DNA of 64,000 bases from DASUPK01 sp963736685 (lineage in GTDB: Bacteria > Actinomycetota > Thermoleophilia > Solirubrobacterales > 70-9): NCBI GenBank assembly GCA_963736685.1, contig CAVTPZ010000017.1, positions 233,306 through 297,305 of the forward strand. Direction: 5' to 3'. The position numbers and the translations under genes are program-made. The notes beneath the pieces are model-generated. The model saw nothing but the letters and a program-made list of their open reading frames with translations. It ran no database searches and had not been told where the DNA came from. Of this stretch, positions 17,922 to 25,518 are shown piece by piece. Positions within the stretch are counted from its first letter, which is position 1. Each line of letters starts with the position of its first letter.

Positions 17922-18377
17922 CTACTCGGCGCGCTCAATCGGCACCTGGCGGGCGGCCTGCGGCAGCCTCGTCGGCAGCTCGACCCGGAGGATGCCGTCC
18001 TCGTAGGTGGCCTGAGCGTTCTCGGCGTTGACGTCCACCGAGAGCTCGACGACGCGGCGGAATGGCCCGGAGGGAAGCTCGACCTGCTGATAGGTCCGCC
18101 CCTCGGTGTCGCGGACGGGCCGCTCGCCGCTGATCACCAGCGTCCGGCCCCGAACCTCGAGGTTGACCGCCTCGAGCTCGATGCCGGGCAGCTCGACCTT
18201 GACCACCGCCTTCTGGGGAACGTCATCGCCGCAGTAGTAGACGTCGACGCGAGGGACGAATGCTGCGACCGGGCGGCGCTGCCGGTAGCCGGCCTGGTCC
18301 CAGAAGTCGCCGAGGAGCTCGTCCATCTCCCGTCGCATCCGGGCGAAGTCCGCGAATGGATCGCGCTGGCTACTCAT
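17922..18377 (-). CDS. Small heat shock protein Hsp20/alpha-crystallin
   Basis: 151 aa. The alpha-crystallin domain (about residues 43-140) includes VDVYYCGDDVPQKAVVKVEL, LVISGERP and the late GILRVELPTRLP strand. It is an ATP-independent holdase that keeps unfolded proteins soluble. It lies 31 nt upstream of lon on the same strand, a chaperone-protease pair. No clear HrcA/HspR operator was seen in the short upstream gap. Confidence 0.93.
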   Translation of the reverse strand: MSSQRDPFADFARMRREMDELLGDFWDQAGYRQRRPVAAFVPRVDVYYCGDDVPQKAVVKVELPGIELEAVNLEVRGRTLVISGERPVRDTEGRTYQQVELPSGPFRRVVELSVDVNAENAQATYEDGILRVELPTRLPQAARQVPIERAE

Positions 18378-18391
18378 TCTCGACAGCGTAG

Positions 18392-19183
18392 CTAGACCTC
18401 ATAGATCGCTCCCTCTCTGGCGATCTCGACCGGGCCGCCGAAGCCCTTCTCGGCCTCCTCACGGGCCCAGTCCTCGCCGAGCTCATCGGAGATGTGGGTG
18501 ATCACCACGCGCTTCACGGCCGCCTCCTTCGCATGCTCACCGGCCTCCTCCGGGGTCAGGTGCCCGCGTTGCCCCGTGCGCTCGGGCCGGGGGAGCGTGC
18601 CCTCGATGATCAGCAGGTCGGCGTCGCGCGCGATATCGATGATCTCGCTGCCGGGGCGGGTGTCGGCGCTGTAGGCGACCTCGCCGCTTCCCTTCGAGCC
18701 GATCCTCACGGCGAACGTCTCGACGAAGTGCGGGACCGGATGAAAGCTCGCCCAGATGTCACCGATCTCGATCCGGTCGCCGGATGAGTACTCCTCGATC
18801 CGGAACGCGCTCTCGATCAGGTCGTCATTGCCCCAGGCGCCCACCACGCGGCGGAAGGTCTCGGCGGCTCCGGGGGGAGCGATCAACCGGGGACGCGCCG
18901 GGTCATCGGTCCCGTCCCAGATGTGCACGGGAACCGGCTGCTGCTTGGGTGAGTAGATCAGCGCGTACGAGAAGGGGACGAGGTCGAGGAAGTGATCGGC
19001 GTGCAGGTGGGAGATGACCACGGCATCGACCTCGGTGTAGTCCACCCGCTCGCGGAGCTTTCCGAAGACTCCGTTGCCGCAGTCGAGAAGGACCTTCGTC
19101 CCGTCCGTCTCGATCAGGTATCCGCTGCAGGCCCCCCCGGCGTCTTGCCAGGAGGGCGATTTGCCCAGCACGGTGATCTTCAA
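18392..19183 (-). CDS. Metallo-beta-lactamase fold hydrolase (RNase Z-like group)
   Basis: 263 aa from the chosen TTG at 19183 (KITVLGKSPSWQDAGGACSG). Zinc motif SHLHADHFLDLVP, VAYSADTRPG and VITHIS (late His) place it in the tRNase Z/phosphodiesterase-like branch, but it is not an obvious Rnz. It may be a cyclic phosphodiesterase or a thioesterase-like hydrolase; the substrate is unknown. The frame is open upstream to a TTG at 19252, but those extra ~23 residues are basic and lack family features. It ends 14 nt before hsp20 begins. Confidence 0.8.
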   Translation of the reverse strand: MKITVLGKSPSWQDAGGACSGYLIETDGTKVLLDCGNGVFGKLRERVDYTEVDAVVISHLHADHFLDLVPFSYALIYSPKQQPVPVHIWDGTDDPARPRLIAPPGAAETFRRVVGAWGNDDLIESAFRIEEYSSGDRIEIGDIWASFHPVPHFVETFAVRIGSKGSGEVAYSADTRPGSEIIDIARDADLLIIEGTLPRPERTGQRGHLTPEEAGEHAKEAAVKRVVITHISDELGEDWAREEAEKGFGGPVEIAREGAIYEV

Positions 19184-19232
19184 GGCAACTGCCCCATGAC
19201 GCCGGGGCACTGTAACCGGGTTTGAGGGGCGC

Positions 19233-19448
19233 TTAGGCCGCTTGCACGGCAACCTGCGCCTGGGCCCGGCTGCCGCGGTCGCGCATCAGAAGCGCGGGCT
19301 GCCGGGGCGGAACCAGGCCCTCGGGCGTGTCGGGTCTGAACGTCGGACAGGGCGAGTCGAGCCCGAGGGCGCAGAGGCCGCGGGAACGGAAGAAACAGTC
19401 CTCGCATGTCACCGCAGCAGTGCGTGCTCGACTCTCGGCCAAGGCCAA
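19233..19448 (-). CDS. Cysteine-rich mini-protein
   Basis: 71 aa starting at TTG with a strong AGGAGAGGGG ribosome site directly upstream. Four cysteines lie close together (TCEDCFF ... GLCAL ... SPCPTFRP), a spacing that fits a zinc or disulfide knuckle, followed by a Pro/Arg-rich tail. Good ribosome site, compact Cys pattern and location in an otherwise empty stretch argue that it is real. The function is unknown. Confidence 0.55.
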   Translation of the reverse strand: MALAESRARTAAVTCEDCFFRSRGLCALGLDSPCPTFRPDTPEGLVPPRQPALLMRDRGSRAQAQVAVQAA

Positions 19449-19721
19449 CCCCTCTCCTCTCTCGTCATATATGGGCGGCCCCTAACATCTCCGCCGGATC
19501 TTCCGCCCCGGGCTCCGTACCCGCGACTTGGCTCGATCATGCCACCTGCGGCGCCTCCCGTCAGGCTCGTTTCCGCAAATGGCGCTCTTCTTTTTTCACC
19601 GGTTGGTCACGAGTTCCGCTACCACCGAGGAACCGGCCGGGGAGGGGCGCGAGGGGAACTAGAATTAGGTGACCCTAACCGGACTGCGCCACCGGATCAC
19701 CTCTCGCTAAGATCACGGCCG

Positions 19722-20427
19722 ATGGCGCACGAGCGAACAGCGGAGCTCTCGGCCTCGCCGCCGATGTTCGAGAGCAGATTCCTCGATTTCTTCTCGCGGG
19801 TCCATCCGATCATCCCGGCTCTGATCTTCGTGCCGGTCGTGATCGGCGGTGTCTGGCTCGGGATCGATCGCGGGCTGGCCGTCGGGACCACGGTCCTCCT
19901 CTTCCTCGCCGGCATCGTCATCTGGACGCTGACCGAGTACTGGCTCCATCGCCTCTTCTTCCACTGGCAGCCGAAGTTCCGCGGTGGCGATCGCCTCCAC
20001 TTCATCATCCACGGCGTTCACCACGACCATCCCAATGACGCGATGCGCCTGGTGATGCCGCCCGCCGTCAGCGTTCCGCTCGCCGCGCTCTTCCTCGGCC
20101 TCTACGTGCTGATCTTCGGGACGCCCGCAGGCCTATCCCGCCTTCTCGGGATTCATCCTCGGTTACCTGACCTACGACTACATGCACTACCACCTGCACC
20201 ACCACGTGCCGAGGACAAAGTTCGGCAAGCAGCTGCGCACCCACCACATGCGCCACCACTTCCAGGATCACCGCTACGGGTTCGGCGTCTCCTCGCCTCT
20301 CTGGGACGCGATCATGGGGACCCTGCCAAGGTCGCGCAAAGGTTCGCGAGACGCGGCTTCGCCGTCGAGAGCGCGGCCACAAGCGCCTGCCCGGCACAAG
20401 TCGCGCCGGCTGAGCCGGCCGCTCTGA
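19722..20427 (+). pseudogene. Fatty-acid hydroxylase / sterol desaturase family, single frameshift
   Basis: Two frames join near 20131: the first encodes MAHERTAEL ... HRLFFHWQP ... IIHGVHHDHPNDAM, the second GYLTYDYMHYHLHHHVPRT ... HHMRHHFQDHRYGFGV. Together they give the complete eight-His diiron signature of membrane fatty-acid 2-hydroxylases and several membrane helices, about 234 aa. One extra G in a GCAGGCC context (about 20131-20133) breaks the reading frame. It may be a recent inactivation or a sequence error; all catalytic histidines remain. The tail after LWDAIMGTLP is basic and low complexity. The 270 nt upstream hold no gene. Confidence 0.8.
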
Positions 20428-20448
20428 AGTGCTGCGAGCTGGTGTCCG

Positions 20449-21411
20449 CTAGACCACCCTCGACGGCGGCTCCTCGCCCTCCAGCACGGCGATCACGTTG
20501 TCGGCGACCGCGAGGGCCATTCCGTCGCGCGATGGGATCGTCGCGGAGCCGATGTGCGGCAGCAGGACCGCCCGCGGAGCCGCCAGCAGGCGGGGCGAGA
20601 CGTCCGGCTCTGACTCGTAGACGTCCAGACCGGCAGCCCCGAGGGCGCCGGACTCGAGTGCGGCGGCCACGGCCTCCGAGTCGACCAGCGGCCCGCGCGA
20701 GGTGTTGACCAGCACGCCCTCGGGCCCGATCAACTCGAGCTCGGCCGCGCCGATCAGCCCCCTGGTCTCGGGCGTCGACGGTGCGTGGATGCTGACCACG
20801 TCCGACGCCTCGAGCAGTTCCGCGAGTTCCAGGCGGCGCGCGCCCAGCTCTCTCTCCGCCTCGGGCTTCGGGGAGCGGCTCTCGTAGACGACCTGCGCGC
20901 CCAGCCCGTGTGCGAGCAGCGCGTAGCGGGAGCCGATCCGGCCCATGCCGACCACCCCGACCGTCGACCCCCGGATCTCGATGCCGAGGTAGGCGGCCGG
21001 ATCCCAGCCGCCCCACCTTCCCGCACGGAGGTCGCGCTCGGCATCGCTCATCCGACGGGCAGCTGCGAAGGTGAGCGCCATCGCCAGCTCCGCCGTCGCC
21101 TCGGTGAGGACGTCGGGCGTGTTGGTGACGATCACGCCGCGCTCCCGGCAGGCGTCGAGGTCCACGTTGTCGTAGCCGACCGCGAAGTTGGCGACCACCT
21201 TCAGGCGGTCCCCGGCGGCTTCCAGGAGCTCGCCGTCGATCGGAACGCTCGGGTCGACGACCAGGGCGTCCGCCCCGGGGACACGCTCCAGCAGATCCCG
21301 ACGAGTCGCCTCGAGGCCTCCCTCGCTGACCTCATAACGCTCGCGCAATCTGTCGAGCCCCGCCGGGAGGAGGACTCGGGCGATCACAACTCTCTGACGT
21401 TGAGCGTTCAT
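20449..21411 (-). CDS. D-2-hydroxyacid dehydrogenase (glyoxylate/hydroxypyruvate reductase-like)
   Basis: 320 aa, NAD(P)-dependent D-isomer-specific 2-hydroxyacid dehydrogenase. Rossmann motif GVVGMGRIGSRYA (about residues 149-161), NTSRGPLVD, the catalytic Arg/Glu/His set ending in LLPHIGSAT (His about 284). NFAVGYDNVDLDAC in the N-terminal catalytic domain is typical of the glyoxylate reductase subgroup. It is divergent from the small DNA-binding protein at 21478, with a short inverted repeat in the gap. Confidence 0.93.
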   Translation of the reverse strand: MNAQRQRVVIARVLLPAGLDRLRERYEVSEGGLEATRRDLLERVPGADALVVDPSVPIDGELLEAAGDRLKVVANFAVGYDNVDLDACRERGVIVTNTPDVLTEATAELAMALTFAAARRMSDAERDLRAGRWGGWDPAAYLGIEIRGSTVGVVGMGRIGSRYALLAHGLGAQVVYESRSPKPEAERELGARRLELAELLEASDVVSIHAPSTPETRGLIGAAELELIGPEGVLVNTSRGPLVDSEAVAAALESGALGAAGLDVYESEPDVSPRLLAAPRAVLLPHIGSATIPSRDGMALAVADNVIAVLEGEEPPSRVV

Positions 21412-21428
21412 CTCACTCGAAACTAACC

Positions 21429-21444
21429 GTTACGGTGTTGTAAC
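21429..21444. promoter_or_regulatory. Short inverted repeat in a divergent promoter region
   Basis: GTTAC (21429-21433) and GTAAC (21440-21444) form a perfect 5-bp inverted repeat with a 6-bp spacer, between the 2-hydroxyacid dehydrogenase and the small DNA-binding gene. A candidate operator only. Confidence 0.3.
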
Positions 21445-21477
21445 TGTCATTTGGTGAAAAGGAAGGAATCCGGAGCC

Positions 21478-21822
21478 ATGCCAAGAGTTTCGAACACAGT
21501 CGACCAGGCCAGGACGCTGCTCGAGCGCCGCCTGAAGGAGCTCGATGACGAGCGCAAGCAGGTCGAGGCCGCCCTCGCCGGGCTCGGTAAGAGTGCCAGG
21601 CGCAGCGCGGGCCGTCCGCGCGGTCCCGGCCGCCGGCGCCGGCGCGGTAACACCCGGGCCGACCAGGCCGTGAAGATCATCAGCGAGAACCCGGGGATCA
21701 AGGTCTCGGAGCTCGGGAAGAAGATGAAGCTCAATCACCCGAACTACCTGTACCGGGTCCTGCCGGATCTCGAAAAGGAAGGCCGGGTTCGCCGCAAGGG
21801 CACCGGCTACCACCCCGGGTAG
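21478..21822 (+). CDS. Small coiled-coil/winged-helix DNA-binding protein
   Basis: 114 aa from ATG 21478. The N-terminal coiled coil (DQARTLLERRLKELDDERKQ, then VEAALAGL) is followed by a very basic AT-hook-like linker (GRPRGPGRRRRRG) and a winged-helix-like C-terminal part (AVKIISENPGIKVSELGKKM ... YRVLPDLEKEGRVRRKG). The GRPRGP core resembles an AT-hook. Probably a nucleoid-associated or regulatory protein (inference). An in-frame TTG at 21451 is an alternative start. Confidence 0.7.
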   Translation: MPRVSNTVDQARTLLERRLKELDDERKQVEAALAGLGKSARRSAGRPRGPGRRRRRGNTRADQAVKIISENPGIKVSELGKKMKLNHPNYLYRVLPDLEKEGRVRRKGTGYHPG

Positions 21823-21825
21823 GGG

Positions 21826-23464
21826 TTATTGCTTGATCCGGTCCCGTCCCGGTCCACCCTTGAGGCGGTCGTGCCCGGGGCCGCCGATCAGCCGGTCCTT
21901 CCCGCCCTGCCCGAAGAGGCGGTCGTTCCCCTTGCCGCCCTTGAGCTTGTCCGAGCCGAGACCGCCACAGATCGTGTCCTTCCCGGCGAGGCCCTTCACT
22001 CTGTCATTGCCGCCTCCGACGGAGATCACGTCCTTGCCCTGGGTGCCCGTCAGGTGCTCGGAGCCCGGTATTCCGGCGATCGTCGGGATCTTGCCCGCGC
22101 AGCGCGGCACTCCCTCGTAGCGGGCGAGGGCCCAGGTCGGCGTCGCCTGCGAGCCGTCGTAGCCGCCCACGACGATGCGCTTGCTGACCGGGTCGATGGC
22201 GACGGCCTGGGCGGTGTCGCCGGCGGGCCCGATGTCCGCTCTGGTGATCCCGCCACCCGCAAAGGCCGGATCGAGCTGGCCGTTCGGCCGTGAAGCGGGC
22301 CAGCGCGAACTCATCCTGGGCCGCTCCCGGGCTGGACGTTCCGGCGACGACGATATTTCCGAGGTCGTCGCGAACGAGGCTTTCGGCTGCGTCGTCATCG
22401 GTGCCGAACCCGGTGTAGGCGACGCCGCTCGAGCCGAAGGTGATGTCCGGGTGCCCGTCGTTGCGCAAGCTGCATCGAGGGCGAACTCGAAGTCCGGCCC
22501 GGTCCTCTGCCGCGTAGCCCGCCATCACGACACCATCACCGGCACTGACGATCACGTCCTGGGCCGCGTCGTCGACGGCGCTGCCGCTCTGGGAGGCGAG
22601 CAGGGCGATGATCCGCCCGGGCGTCGGATCGCCGCCGCTGAAGGACGTGTCGAGCTGGCCCCCGATGTGAAGCGGGCGGCGGCGAAGTTGTCATCGCCGC
22701 CGCCCAGCTCGAGTGGACCCGGCGAGGACGATCCTGCCCTGGCTGTCGATCGCGACGCCCCGCCGAAGTCGTTGCTGGCGACCGAATTGACATTGAGCTG
22801 CTCCCATCCGACACCGCCGCCGCCGAACCCCGGATCGAGGCCGCCGCCCGTGGTCAGCCGCAGGACGAGGAAGTTCCGGGAGCCGGGGGCGCCGATCGCG
22901 CCCGCCGCCACCGGCGACCGGACGAGTCGATCGCCAGGCCGTCAAGGAGATCGTTGCTGCCGAGGTTCTGGGTGAAGAGGCCGCCCGTGCCGAAGCTGGT
23001 GTCGGGTGCGCCGGAATCCGTGAAGCGGGCGACCGCGACGTTCTGTTCGCCACTGGCTCGTGTCGCCGGCCAGGACGATGCGGCCCTGCTGGTCGAGGGC
23101 GACCGCGTTCGCTGTGTCGAAGACGGCCCCGCCCGCCGCGTTCATCTCGCGAGGCCATCGCCCGAGAAGCTCGGGTCCGGGGAGCCGTCCGGAGAGGAAG
23201 CGGGCGACGGCCATGTCGCTCGTGTCCGCGCCGGCCGGATCGACGTTGCCGGCCTCGAGGATCCTGCCCTTCGAGTCAACGGTGACACCCTCTCGAAGCG
23301 CCGTTCCCGGGGGCGAAGACCAGCCTGCCGTCGCCGCTGAAGGAGGAGTCCTGATCGCCTTCGGCGGCCATCGTCGCGCCGGCGGACAGGGCGAGGGCAA
23401 CGGTGGCGAGGGCTGCGGTGCCCAGCGCCGCTGGGGCCCCTCCCCTCAGTTGCTCGAGACGCAT
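21826..23464 (-). pseudogene. Secreted Delta-60 repeat / RTX calcium-binding protein, multiply frameshifted
   Basis: A signal peptide (TAALATVALALSAGATMAAEG) starts at 23464, then about six Delta-60-type beta-propeller units (DSSFSGDGRLVF, VDSKGRILEAGN, LDQQGRIVLAGD, FGTGGLFTQN, RIVVGGYDGSQ) appear in changing frames, at least five shifts between 23300 and 22260. The last ~110 residues are in one frame and hold Gly-Asp nonapeptides (GGLGSDKLKGGKGNDRLFGQ, GGPGHDRLKGG) of the RTX type that bind Ca2+ and fold outside the cell. Starts 3 nt after the mdh stop. Either decaying or affected by indel errors within near-repetitive GC-rich units. Confidence 0.75.
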
Positions 23465-23467
23465 CGT

Positions 23468-24457
23468 CTAAATCAACCCGAGCTGCTGCACTGAGTCGCG
23501 CTCATCACGCAGCTCCGCGACGGTCGCGTCGATTCGCTCCTGGGAGAAGTCGGTGACCTCGAGGCCCTCGACGCGCTTCCACTCGCCGCCTGAGCACTCG
23601 CAGGCCGCGCCGCAGATCAGGCCCTCCTCGATGCCATAGGAGCCGTCGGAGGGGACGGCCATCGAGGCCCAGTCGCCCTCGGGCGTCCCGAGGACCCAGT
23701 CGTGCACGTGGTCGATGGCGGCATTGGCGGCGGAGGCGGCGCTGGAGGCGCCGCGAGCCTCGATGATCGCGGCGCCGCGCTTGCCGACGGTCGGAATGAA
23801 CTCGTCCGCGATCCAGGCCTCGTCGTCGACCTGCTCCCAGGCGGGGCTGCCGTCGACCAGGGCGTTGACCAGGTCCGGGTACTGCGTCGGGGAGTGGTTG
23901 CCCCAGACGGTCATCCGCTTGATATCCGTGACCGGGCGCCCGAGCTTGTTGGCGAGCTGGGCGATGGCGCGATTGTGGTCGAGCCGCATCATGGCCGTGA
24001 ACCGCTCGGCCGGGACGTCGGCGGCGTGCGACTTCGCGATCAGGCAGTTGGTGTTGGCGGGGTTGCCGACCACGAGGATCCTGACGTCGTCGGCCGCCTT
24101 TTCGTTGATGGCCTCACCCTGCGGCTTGAAGATCCCTCCGTTCGCCTCGAGCAGGTCGGCGCGTTCCATACCCTTGGAGCGGGGGCGGGCGCCGACGAGC
24201 AGCGCGATGTTGGTTCCGTCGAACGCCTCCTTCGGATCGTCCGAGATGTCGATGGCCCGCAGGAGCGGGAAGGCGCAATCGTCGAGCTCCATCGCCGTTC
24301 CCTCGGCGGCCTGGATCGCATCGGGGATCTCGAGCAGGCGGAGCTTCACCTCGGTGTCGGGGCCGAGCATCTCGCCGGCCGCGATCCGAAAGAGGATGGC
24401 GTAGCCGATCTGGCCTGCGGCGCCGGTGACTGTGACGTTGACGGGGGAATCACTCAC
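23468..24457 (-). CDS. mdh: Malate dehydrogenase
   Basis: 329 aa, NAD-dependent malate dehydrogenase of the cytosolic-like type found in actinobacteria (TCA cycle, malate to oxaloacetate). NAD fold VTGAAGQIGYAILFRIA at residues 9-25, VGARPRSKGMERADLL with substrate-binding arginines, VVGNPANTN, and the active-site histidine in TVWGNHSPTQYPD (about residue 185). The next TCA gene on the same strand, icd, lies about 1.1 kb upstream, separated by the AbiEi-DUF559 cassette on the opposite strand. Confidence 0.96.
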   Translation of the reverse strand: MSDSPVNVTVTGAAGQIGYAILFRIAAGEMLGPDTEVKLRLLEIPDAIQAAEGTAMELDDCAFPLLRAIDISDDPKEAFDGTNIALLVGARPRSKGMERADLLEANGGIFKPQGEAINEKAADDVRILVVGNPANTNCLIAKSHAADVPAERFTAMMRLDHNRAIAQLANKLGRPVTDIKRMTVWGNHSPTQYPDLVNALVDGSPAWEQVDDEAWIADEFIPTVGKRGAAIIEARGASSAASAANAAIDHVHDWVLGTPEGDWASMAVPSDGSYGIEEGLICGAACECSGGEWKRVEGLEVTDFSQERIDATVAELRDERDSVQQLGLI

Positions 24458-24510
24458 TTCTGTGTCTCCTTAGCGTCGGAAGTTTGGTTTCTCGGGGCGA
24501 ATTCTTCTCA

Positions 24511-24552
24511 CGGGGCGCCTTATCGACCGTCTATGCCGAAAATGCGCCCAGC
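24511..24552. repeat. Palindromic 42-bp direct repeat, left copy
   Basis: 38 of 42 bases match the copy at 25471-25512, exactly 960 bp away. Each copy is itself a stem-loop: GGGCGC then TTATCG at 24513-24525 opposes CGAAAA then GCGCCC at 24537-24549, with 11 of 13 positions pairing. The start codon of the AbiEi-DUF559 gene (24533) lies in the loop. Confidence 0.8.
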
Positions 24553-25465
24553 GCGCCCCCGCACCCTTGCCGCTGTCGCGAAGCTCGCAGCGCGCCAGCA
24601 CGGCGTGGTCGCGGTCCGTCAACTCTATTCACTGGGTCTCTCCGACCGTCAGCTCCGGCGGCGCGTCGCAAGCGGTTGGCTTCACCGGCTTCATCGAGGG
24701 GTTTACGCCGTTGGGCACCCGAACCTCGCCAGTGAAGGCTGGTGGCTCGCTGCCGTGTTCGCCTGCGGTGCTGGCGCGCTTCTGAGCCATCAGGCCGCTG
24801 CGGAGCTCTGGAAACTGCGCCGGCGAAGCAAGCCGGGACACTCGCCGGTCGATGTCACGGTTCCGTGCCGGTCGGGCCGGCAACCAAGACGTGGAATCAC
24901 GGTTCATCGCGTCACAGAGCCGCCCGTCGGGGAGGCCACCGCTCATTGCCTGATCCCAGTCACTGCGCCCGCCCGAACAATCCTCGACCTTGCCACCCTC
25001 CTCCCTCCCCGCCAGCTCGAGCGGGCGATGGACGAGGCGGAGCGGCTGAGACTCTGCACCGAAGAAGACCTCGGCGAAATCGTTCGCGTCCACCGCGGCC
25101 GGGCCGGGGCCGGCATCCTGGCCGACCTGCTGGCAGAGCACTCCGTCGGGACCACCGCAACACGCAACGACTTCGAGGAGGCCTTTCTCGCCCTCTGTCG
25201 GAAGCACCATCTTCCCCAGCCGCAGGTGAACGTTCCGCTCCTCGACTACGTTGTGGACTTCTTTTGGGCGGAGGCATCGCTCATCGCCGAGGCCGATGGC
25301 CGAGGCAGCCACAGCACCCGCCGCGCCTTCCAGGATGACCGGGACCGCGATGGGCGCCTGGCGGTGGCGAGCTACACGGTGGTCAGGTTCACGTGGTTTG
25401 ACGTGACCCGGCGCCCCGCCGTCGTCGCGGATCGCGTCCGCCGGCTCCTCGCGCGCACCAGCTGA
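24533..25465 (+). CDS. AbiEi-like winged-helix plus DUF559 (Vsr/PD-(D/E)XK-like) protein
   Basis: 310 aa. The N-terminal part (about residues 8-85) matches the AbiEi-type antitoxin/winged-helix domain (LAARQHGVVAVRQLYSLGLS, RRVASGWLHRLHRGVYAVG). The C-terminal part (about 215-310) is DUF559-like, related to very-short-patch-repair nucleases: VDFFWAEASLIAEADGRGSH supplies the D...ExD residues, followed by DRDRDGRLA and VVRFTW. No AbiEii toxin is adjacent. The start codon sits inside the left palindromic repeat and the right repeat begins 5 nt after the stop, so the gene looks like the cargo of a small cassette inserted between mdh and icd. A later ATG at 24542 is an alternative start. Confidence 0.8.
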   Translation: MPKMRPARPRTLAAVAKLAARQHGVVAVRQLYSLGLSDRQLRRRVASGWLHRLHRGVYAVGHPNLASEGWWLAAVFACGAGALLSHQAAAELWKLRRRSKPGHSPVDVTVPCRSGRQPRRGITVHRVTEPPVGEATAHCLIPVTAPARTILDLATLLPPRQLERAMDEAERLRLCTEEDLGEIVRVHRGRAGAGILADLLAEHSVGTTATRNDFEEAFLALCRKHHLPQPQVNVPLLDYVVDFFWAEASLIAEADGRGSHSTRRAFQDDRDRDGRLAVASYTVVRFTWFDVTRRPAVVADRVRRLLARTS

Positions 25466-25470
25466 GTGGT

Positions 25471-25512
25471 CGGGGCGCTTTTTCGACCGCCTATGCCGAA
25501 AACGCGCCCAGC
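25471..25512. repeat. Palindromic 42-bp direct repeat, right copy
   Basis: Direct copy of 24511-24552. GGGCGC-T-TTTTCG (25473-25485) pairs with CGAAAA-C-GCGCCC (25497-25509), 12 of 13 positions, 11-nt loop. It lies between the convergent stops of the DUF559 gene (25465) and icd (25519). Confidence 0.8.
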
Positions 25513-25518
25513 AGCAGC

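Noticed and set aside
24533..25465. A type IV AbiE toxin-antitoxin pair
   Set aside because: Only the AbiEi-like domain is present and it is fused to a DUF559 domain; no AbiEii nucleotidyltransferase gene is adjacent, since both neighbours are TCA enzymes.
24511..25512. The two 42-bp repeats as the start of a CRISPR array
   Set aside because: There are only two copies, spaced by a full gene (960 bp), and no cas gene is in the window.
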